Source: Balneolales bacterium
Lineage (GTDB): Bacteria > Bacteroidota > Rhodothermia > Balneolales > Natronogracilivirgulaceae
DNA: 5,904 bases
Assembly (NCBI GenBank): GCA_007120555.1
Contig: SKNL01000048.1
Coordinates: 1-5,904, forward strand
Direction: 5' to 3'
In this document: positions 1-3,403 of the stretch, in pieces
How positions within the stretch are numbered: position 1 is the first letter of the stretch
Layout: the number at the start of each line of letters is the position of its first letter
Notes under the pieces: generated by a model
The model's database searches: none
The model's input: the letters and a program-made list of their open reading frames with translations, nothing else
What the model was told of the DNA's origin: nothing
Position numbers and translations under genes: made by a program

Positions 1-599
1 ACAAGCCGGTATCCTTCCACGGAAATATAGGCGGCTATTGCCATTGCCACCACGGAATCAAGGAACATCAAACCGGTGCGGGAAATGAGAAAAAGCGTCA
101 CAAGCACGCCTGCGCTGGTGTAGACATCGGTAAGCGTATGCTTTCCGTTGCCGGTGACGATCATGTTGTTCTCCCTCTTCCCCGTCCGCACCAGCCAGGA
201 GCCCAGCACCAGGTTGATCAGCGCCGAAGCGAAGATGATACCGGCCCCCGTCCCAATATGGAACACCTCAATGCCGATGACCAGGCTTTTTATGGACTGG
301 TAGCAGATGGTCAGCGCCGCCACCAGGATCAGCGCTCCCTCAGCTCCCACAGCAAAAAAACCGATGCGTTCGTGTCCGTAGGGGTGGTCACTGTCCGGCG
401 GCTTCTGGCTCAGGTAGATCCCGAATGTGGAAAAACCGACGGCAAATACGTGTACGAAACTCTCGGCAGCATCGGATAGCACACTGCTGGACCCGGTATA
501 GAGCCATGCCGTGAATTTCATCAGAAAAACAAGAACAGAAATGACCAGGCTGATACGAATGGCCTTCTCGCTGCGGGTAATTTCACGCTTCTCAGACAT
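1..599 (-). CDS. Cation diffusion facilitator (CDF) family metal transporter, N-terminal 199 residues (partial)
   Basis: Reading the minus strand from the ATG at 599-597 gives an open frame to the left edge, starting MSEKREITRSEKAIRISLVI. It looks like an inner-membrane divalent-cation/proton antiporter of the CDF family, which exports Zn, Fe, Mn or similar metals. Six hydrophobic segments are visible, near residues 14-34, 38-63, 79-103, 117-137, 157-173 and 178-197. Family marks are SDAAES at the start of TM2 (42-47), the HPYGHE loop before TM3 (72-77), HTLTD in TM5 (154-158) and Asp181 in TM6. By alignment with E. coli YiiP the metal-site positions are Glu46 and His50 in TM2 and His154 and Asp158 in TM5, so the TM2 pair is E-x3-H rather than the better known D-x3-D or H-x3-D. 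The cytoplasmic C-terminal domain lies outside the window. The gene is divergent from the nucleotidyltransferase. No good Shine-Dalgarno precedes the ATG, but no other in-frame start is visible. The metal cannot be assigned. Confidence 0.9.
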   Translation of the reverse strand, partial: MSEKREITRSEKAIRISLVISVLVFLMKFTAWLYTGSSSVLSDAAESFVHVFAVGFSTFGIYLSQKPPDSDHPYGHERIGFFAVGAEGALILVAALTICYQSIKSLVIGIEVFHIGTGAGIIFASALINLVLGSWLVRTGKRENNMIVTGNGKHTLTDVYTSAGVLVTLFLISRTGLMFLDSVVAMAIAAYISVEGYRL

Positions 600-717
600 C
601 AGCCGGCAGGAATAAATGTGAGATCACGTCATCTTAAAGCAAAATGATCGTTATCTTTTGTGGATATTCAAGATAAAGAATACGCATCTTCCTACTTTAT
701 TTACCACTTTTATTCTT
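600..717. promoter_or_regulatory. AT-rich divergent intergenic region between the CDF transporter and the nucleotidyltransferase
   Basis: These 118 bases separate two divergently transcribed genes, so promoters for both must lie here or inside the 5' ends. The right half (about 631-717) is clearly more AT-rich than the flanking genes. Two similar pyrimidine-rich boxes occur: TTATCTTTTG at 651-660 and TTATTCTTTTG at 710-720. They resemble the Bacteroidota -7 box TAnnTTTG but have one or more extra bases between TA and TTTG, and no partner -33 TTG box is evident at the right distance. No operator-like palindrome or strong Shine-Dalgarno is visible. The function as a bidirectional promoter region is inferred from gene orientation only. 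Confidence 0.4.
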
Positions 718-2229
718 TTGCAGGAACTTGATCCGACATATCAGCAGCTGTTTCGCGATATTTCCGAAGCCGTTTCGGAAATCGGCCAGGAAGTCCACGT
801 CATTGGCGGGTTTGTGCGGGACTACTACCTGAGGCGCCTCCCTTCAGAAGGCATCTGTGACATCGACTTTGTGACGGTCGGATCCGGAATCCGTGTTGCT
901 GAAGCCGTCGCGAAAAAACTCGGCACCCGGAAAATTGCCACCTACCGCCGGTTCGGCACCGCCCAGGTCACCTGGGGCCGGTTCTCCCTGGAGTTTGTGG
1001 GAGCCCGCAAGGAGAGCTACCGGCCGGATTCGCGCAAACCCGCCGTAGAGGACGGCACACTTGAAGATGACCAGTACCGGCGTGATTTCACCATCAATGC
1101 GCTCTCCTGGTCACTCAACCCCCGGAACTATGGTGTTTTACATGATCCTTTCAACGGCTTGCGGGACCTTGAAAACCATATCATCCGCACGCCGGTGGAT
1201 CCGGAGCAGACCTTCAGCGACGATCCTCTCCGCATGATGCGGGCAGTGCGCTTTGCCAGCCAGCTTCATTTCAGTATCGCTCCCGGGACCAAAAAGGCGA
1301 TCGAAAAGATGGCCCCGCGACTGGAGATCATCTCCAGGGAGCGCATCATTGACGAGCTCAACAAAATCGTGATGTGCGACCAGCCATCCTCCGGATTCAT
1401 CCTTTTGAATGAAACCGGACTGCTGGCACAGTTTTTCCCTGAGCTTTGCGAGCTGCAGGGCGTGGAGGAGATCCATGGCCTGCGGCACAAGGACAATTTT
1501 CACCATACGCTGAAAGTGCTGGACAATGTGGCGATGGTATCGAACAACCTCTGGCTGCGCTGGGCGGCCATCATGCACGATATCGCCAAACCGGCCACCA
1601 AGCGGTTTGAGCCGAAACAAGGCTGGACGTTCCATGGCCACGATGCGCTGGGTGCCCATATGGTCCCCCGCCTTTTCCGGCGCCTTGGGCTGCCGCTCGA
1701 TGAGCGGATGCGCTACGTGAAGAAGCTTGTGCGCCTGCATCTGCGTCCCATCGCATTGGCGACCGAAGAAGTAACCGACAGCGCCATCCGCAGGCTGATC
1801 TTTGAAGCCGGCGACACCCTGGAGGACCTGATGACACTCTGTCGCGCCGATATCACCAGCAAGAACCACCAGAAAATCCGCCAGTTCCTCCAAAACTTCG
1901 ACTTCGTGGAAGAACGGATTGCCGAAGTGGAGGAAAAGGACCGTATCCGCAACTGGCAGCCTCCCGTGGACGGCAACGAGATCATGGAAATCTGCGGCAT
2001 CGGGCCCGGACCTGAAATCGGCCGCATCAAATCCGCCATTGAGGAGGCCATTCTGGACGGAACCATCCCCAATACCCGGGAAGCCGCCCTGGAATATCTG
2101 CACTCACTGGCCGAAACGGTGCCGCAGCAGCAAGAAACAGAAAACCGTGCCTCCGGCAAAAAGCAGGCAAAAAGCACTTCCAACAGAACAAAACCATCCC
2201 ATGCCAATCCAACCAATAATCAGACGTGA
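718..2229 (+). CDS. cca: tRNA nucleotidyltransferase (CCA-adding enzyme / poly(A) polymerase family) with HD domain
   Basis: This class II nucleotidyltransferase most likely adds or repairs the CCA end of tRNAs in the cytoplasm. From a TTG start at 718 it has 503 residues. The catalytic head shows GGFVRD (30-35), the metal-binding DID (48-50) and RRDFTINAL (121-129). These are followed by DDPLRMMRAVRF (168-179), the nucleotide-selecting EDxxR motif with Asp for Glu as in Bacteroidota homologues I recall, then RERIIDEL. An HD domain follows, with HH at 262-263, HD at 287-288, HGHD at 306-309 and an Asp at 378; HD domains of such enzymes can have phosphohydrolase activity. The last 35 residues are a polar tail, first Gln-rich and then basic. 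The frame is open back to 622 and a TTG at 658 is possible, but 658-717 is AT-rich and encodes an unlikely hydrophobic leader, so I prefer 718. Poly(A) polymerase activity cannot be excluded from sequence. The gene overlaps ispE by four bases. Confidence 0.9.
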   Translation: MQELDPTYQQLFRDISEAVSEIGQEVHVIGGFVRDYYLRRLPSEGICDIDFVTVGSGIRVAEAVAKKLGTRKIATYRRFGTAQVTWGRFSLEFVGARKESYRPDSRKPAVEDGTLEDDQYRRDFTINALSWSLNPRNYGVLHDPFNGLRDLENHIIRTPVDPEQTFSDDPLRMMRAVRFASQLHFSIAPGTKKAIEKMAPRLEIISRERIIDELNKIVMCDQPSSGFILLNETGLLAQFFPELCELQGVEEIHGLRHKDNFHHTLKVLDNVAMVSNNLWLRWAAIMHDIAKPATKRFEPKQGWTFHGHDALGAHMVPRLFRRLGLPLDERMRYVKKLVRLHLRPIALATEEVTDSAIRRLIFEAGDTLEDLMTLCRADITSKNHQKIRQFLQNFDFVEERIAEVEEKDRIRNWQPPVDGNEIMEICGIGPGPEIGRIKSAIEEAILDGTIPNTREAALEYLHSLAETVPQQQETENRASGKKQAKSTSNRTKPSHANPTNNQT

Positions 2230-3110
2230 ACAGTAGCGACAACACCATTTGGGTCTCCCGCTCGTGGGCCAAAATCAACCTTGGTCTCCAGGTGCTGCGC
2301 CGGCTTCCCAACGGATACCATGAAATAGCAACCGGATACTGTTTCATCAACTGGAGCGACCGGTTCGAGATGAAAAAAGCGCCCGCATTTGCCCTGGAGA
2401 TGACGGATGAACGCCTGCCCTCCGACCATAACAACCTGATCGTGAAAGCGGTCAGCACCCTTCGCAAGTACGTTGATTTTGACGACGGATGGTCCGTGCT
2501 GGTGGATAAGCTGATCCCGTTCGGCGCCGGGCTGGGCGGCGGAAGCAGCAACGCAGCCACCATTCTGCGCATGCTCCGGAAAGTGTCCCGGCCTGACCTT
2601 TCCCTGGATGAGATCCACCAGCTTGTCAGCGTGCTGGGTGCCGATATACCGGTATTCCTGCACGGCAAACCCGGCATCGGCACCGGCATCGGCACCGAAA
2701 TATCGTTTTGCGATATTCAGCCGGATGCGTGGATACTGACGGTTTTTCCGGACATACACGTGTCCACAGCCGACGCATACCGACATTGCTCTCCCGATGA
2801 AGAGCCGGAGTTTGAGCTCGAACACATCCTCCTGAAAGAACCGCTGGAGGAATGGCGCTATCTGCTGGGCAATGACCTGGAGCCGTGGGTCATCCACCAG
2901 CACCCCATGATCGGCGACATCAAGGATCAGATGTACGAGCTTGGCGCCGACTATGCCGCCATGAGCGGAAGCGGGTCCTCCGTCTTCGGCATCTTCCAGC
3001 AGGAATTCGTTGCCGTGGATGCCTTTAACCTTTTTGTCGACTGGAAGCACAAGGCCAGCCTCACGCCTCCTTCCTTCATTCCTGACATCGGTGTCTACCA
3101 ATCTTCCTGA
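2226..3110 (+). CDS. ispE: 4-diphosphocytidyl-2-C-methyl-D-erythritol kinase (IspE)
   Basis: IspE is the GHMP-family kinase that phosphorylates the 2-hydroxyl of CDP-methylerythritol with ATP, the fourth step of the non-mevalonate (MEP) isoprenoid pathway, in the cytosol. The 294-residue protein has normal length and all three GHMP motifs. These are AKINLGLQV (15-23) with the catalytic Lys16, followed by PNGYHEI (28-34); the ATP-binding glycine loop GAGLGGGSSNAA (100-111) followed by catalytic Asp140 in GADIPVFL; and GSGSSVFG (248-255) near the C-terminus. The GTG start at 2226 overlaps the TGA of the upstream gene as GTGA, and there is no clear Shine-Dalgarno, which suggests translational coupling and a two-gene operon. 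Residues 151-158 (GIGTGIGT) are encoded by a perfect 12-bp tandem repeat. A kinase of another GHMP subfamily is unlikely because the substrate-side RxxGYHE-type motif fits IspE. Confidence 0.96.
   Translation: MNSSDNTIWVSRSWAKINLGLQVLRRLPNGYHEIATGYCFINWSDRFEMKKAPAFALEMTDERLPSDHNNLIVKAVSTLRKYVDFDDGWSVLVDKLIPFGAGLGGGSSNAATILRMLRKVSRPDLSLDEIHQLVSVLGADIPVFLHGKPGIGTGIGTEISFCDIQPDAWILTVFPDIHVSTADAYRHCSPDEEPEFELEHILLKEPLEEWRYLLGNDLEPWVIHQHPMIGDIKDQMYELGADYAAMSGSGSSVFGIFQQEFVAVDAFNLFVDWKHKASLTPPSFIPDIGVYQSS
2673..2696 (+). repeat. Perfect 12-bp tandem duplication inside ispE (two copies)
   Basis: GGCATCGGCACC occurs twice with no gap, at 2673-2684 and 2685-2696, encoding GIGT twice. The repeat is in frame and lies in the glycine-rich stretch that usually reads like G(K/R)PALATGxGE in IspE proteins. 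The protein does not seem longer than usual here, so this may be a chance result of a Gly-rich motif or an old slippage event. Confidence 0.8.
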
Positions 3111-3118
3111 TTTTTTAG

Positions 3119-3126
3119 TACATTTG
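3119..3126 (+). promoter_or_regulatory. Candidate Bacteroidota-type -7 promoter element (TACATTTG)
   Basis: TACATTTG matches the Bacteroidota housekeeping -7 consensus TAnnTTTG exactly and sits nine bases after the ispE stop. A transcript from here would start near 3133 and carry a leader of about 270 nt, including the whole 40-bp repeat array, before the phosphorylase gene. No convincing -33 TTG box lies upstream, only a T-run at 3111-3116, and such an eight-base pattern can occur by chance in AT-rich DNA. Confidence 0.25.
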
Positions 3127-3138
3127 TTTACCAGAAAG

Positions 3139-3154
3139 CATGCATTGAAGCATG
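3139..3154 (+). terminator. Weak hairpin after ispE, possible terminator
   Basis: CATGC (3139-3143) pairs with GCATG (3150-3154) around a six-base loop, followed by TATTTA. The five-pair stem is short and lacks a proper U-tract, so this is at best a weak terminator of the cca-ispE transcript. The same bases also form a direct repeat AAGCATG at 3136-3142 and 3148-3154. Confidence 0.15.
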
Positions 3155-3206
3155 TATTTAAAGACTGTAATCCGAATCTAAACCATTACATATCGGCATC
3201 ACATAC

Positions 3207-3366
3207 CGATTCCGCCAAAACCGATGGCATTCTCTTCACAGAGATACGATTCCGCCACAACCGATGGCATTCTCTTCACAGAGATACGATTTCGTCACAA
3301 CCGATGGCATTCTCTTCACAGAGATACGATTTCGTCACAACCGATGACGCTCTCTTCACAGAGGTT
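3207..3366. repeat. Four head-to-tail copies of a 40-bp repeat upstream of the phosphorylase gene
   Basis: The copies are exactly contiguous at 3207-3246, 3247-3286, 3287-3326 and 3327-3366, with no spacers. Each unit begins CGATTCCG or CGATTTCG, continues ACAACCGATGGCAT or a variant, and ends TCTCTTCACAGAGATA. Unit positions 25-34 are identical in all copies and belong to a 5-bp hairpin, TCTCT-TCAC-AGAGA. Copy 1 differs from copy 2 by one base (unit position 12), copy 2 from copy 3 by two C/T transitions (6 and 9), and copy 3 from copy 4 by five changes (21, 23, 24, 38, 40). This stepwise pattern is typical of tandem duplication. The bases just before copy 1 (3167-3206) share only scattered matches and may be a decayed copy. 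The period is not a multiple of three, so no repeated peptide is encoded. The array ends 37 bases before the phosphorylase start. Role unknown. Confidence 0.97.
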
Positions 3367-3383
3367 CACACACCCCTTGTAAT
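3355..3383 (+). promoter_or_regulatory. Possible sigma70-like promoter overlapping the last 40-bp repeat
   Basis: TTCACA (3355-3360) and TGTAAT (3378-3383) are separated by 17 bases and each differs by one base from the -35 TTGACA and -10 TATAAT consensus. Transcription would start near 3390, leaving a very short leader with the Shine-Dalgarno almost at its 5' end. The -35 part lies inside repeat copy 4, and the same TTCACA is present in every copy. If the host belongs to Bacteroidota this consensus may not apply, so the call is tentative. Confidence 0.25.
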
Positions 3384-3391
3384 TCACCTTT

Positions 3392-3396
3392 AGGAG
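3392..3396 (+). promoter_or_regulatory. Shine-Dalgarno site of the phosphorylase gene
   Basis: AGGAG lies seven bases before the ATG at 3404. It is the only strong Shine-Dalgarno in the window and fixes the start of the phosphorylase gene. Confidence 0.8.
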
Positions 3397-3403
3397 CTAT
3401 TGT

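Noticed and set aside
138..479. Plus-strand open frame opposite the CDF gene
   Set aside because: The minus strand encodes a clear six-helix CDF protein with family motifs over the same bases. The plus-strand product is low-complexity and polar, with no recognisable family.
644..676. Short ATG-led frame (MIVIFCGYSR) before the nucleotidyltransferase, as a leader peptide
   Set aside because: It has ten codons, no Shine-Dalgarno and no run of regulatory codons. It is probably chance in AT-rich intergenic DNA.
1138..2103. Long minus-strand open frame opposite the nucleotidyltransferase gene
   Set aside because: It is antisense to the catalytic and HD regions of a well-supported gene and shows no known family features.
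2220..3101. Long minus-strand open frame opposite ispE
   Set aside because: It mirrors ispE almost exactly, a common effect of GC-biased third positions. All GHMP motifs are on the plus strand.
3084..3116. Intrinsic terminator made of GACA-TCGG-TGTC plus the T-run after the ispE stop
   Set aside because: The stem has only four pairs, lies inside the coding region and is about 15 bases away from the T-run.
3207..3366. CRISPR array
   Set aside because: The 40-bp units are directly contiguous with no unique spacers, and no cas gene is in view.
3010..3393. Plus-strand open frame of 127 residues running from inside ispE through the repeats
   Set aside because: It is out of frame with ispE over its first part. 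The 40-bp period is not a multiple of three, so each repeat is read in a different frame. It has no recognisable motif or ribosome site.
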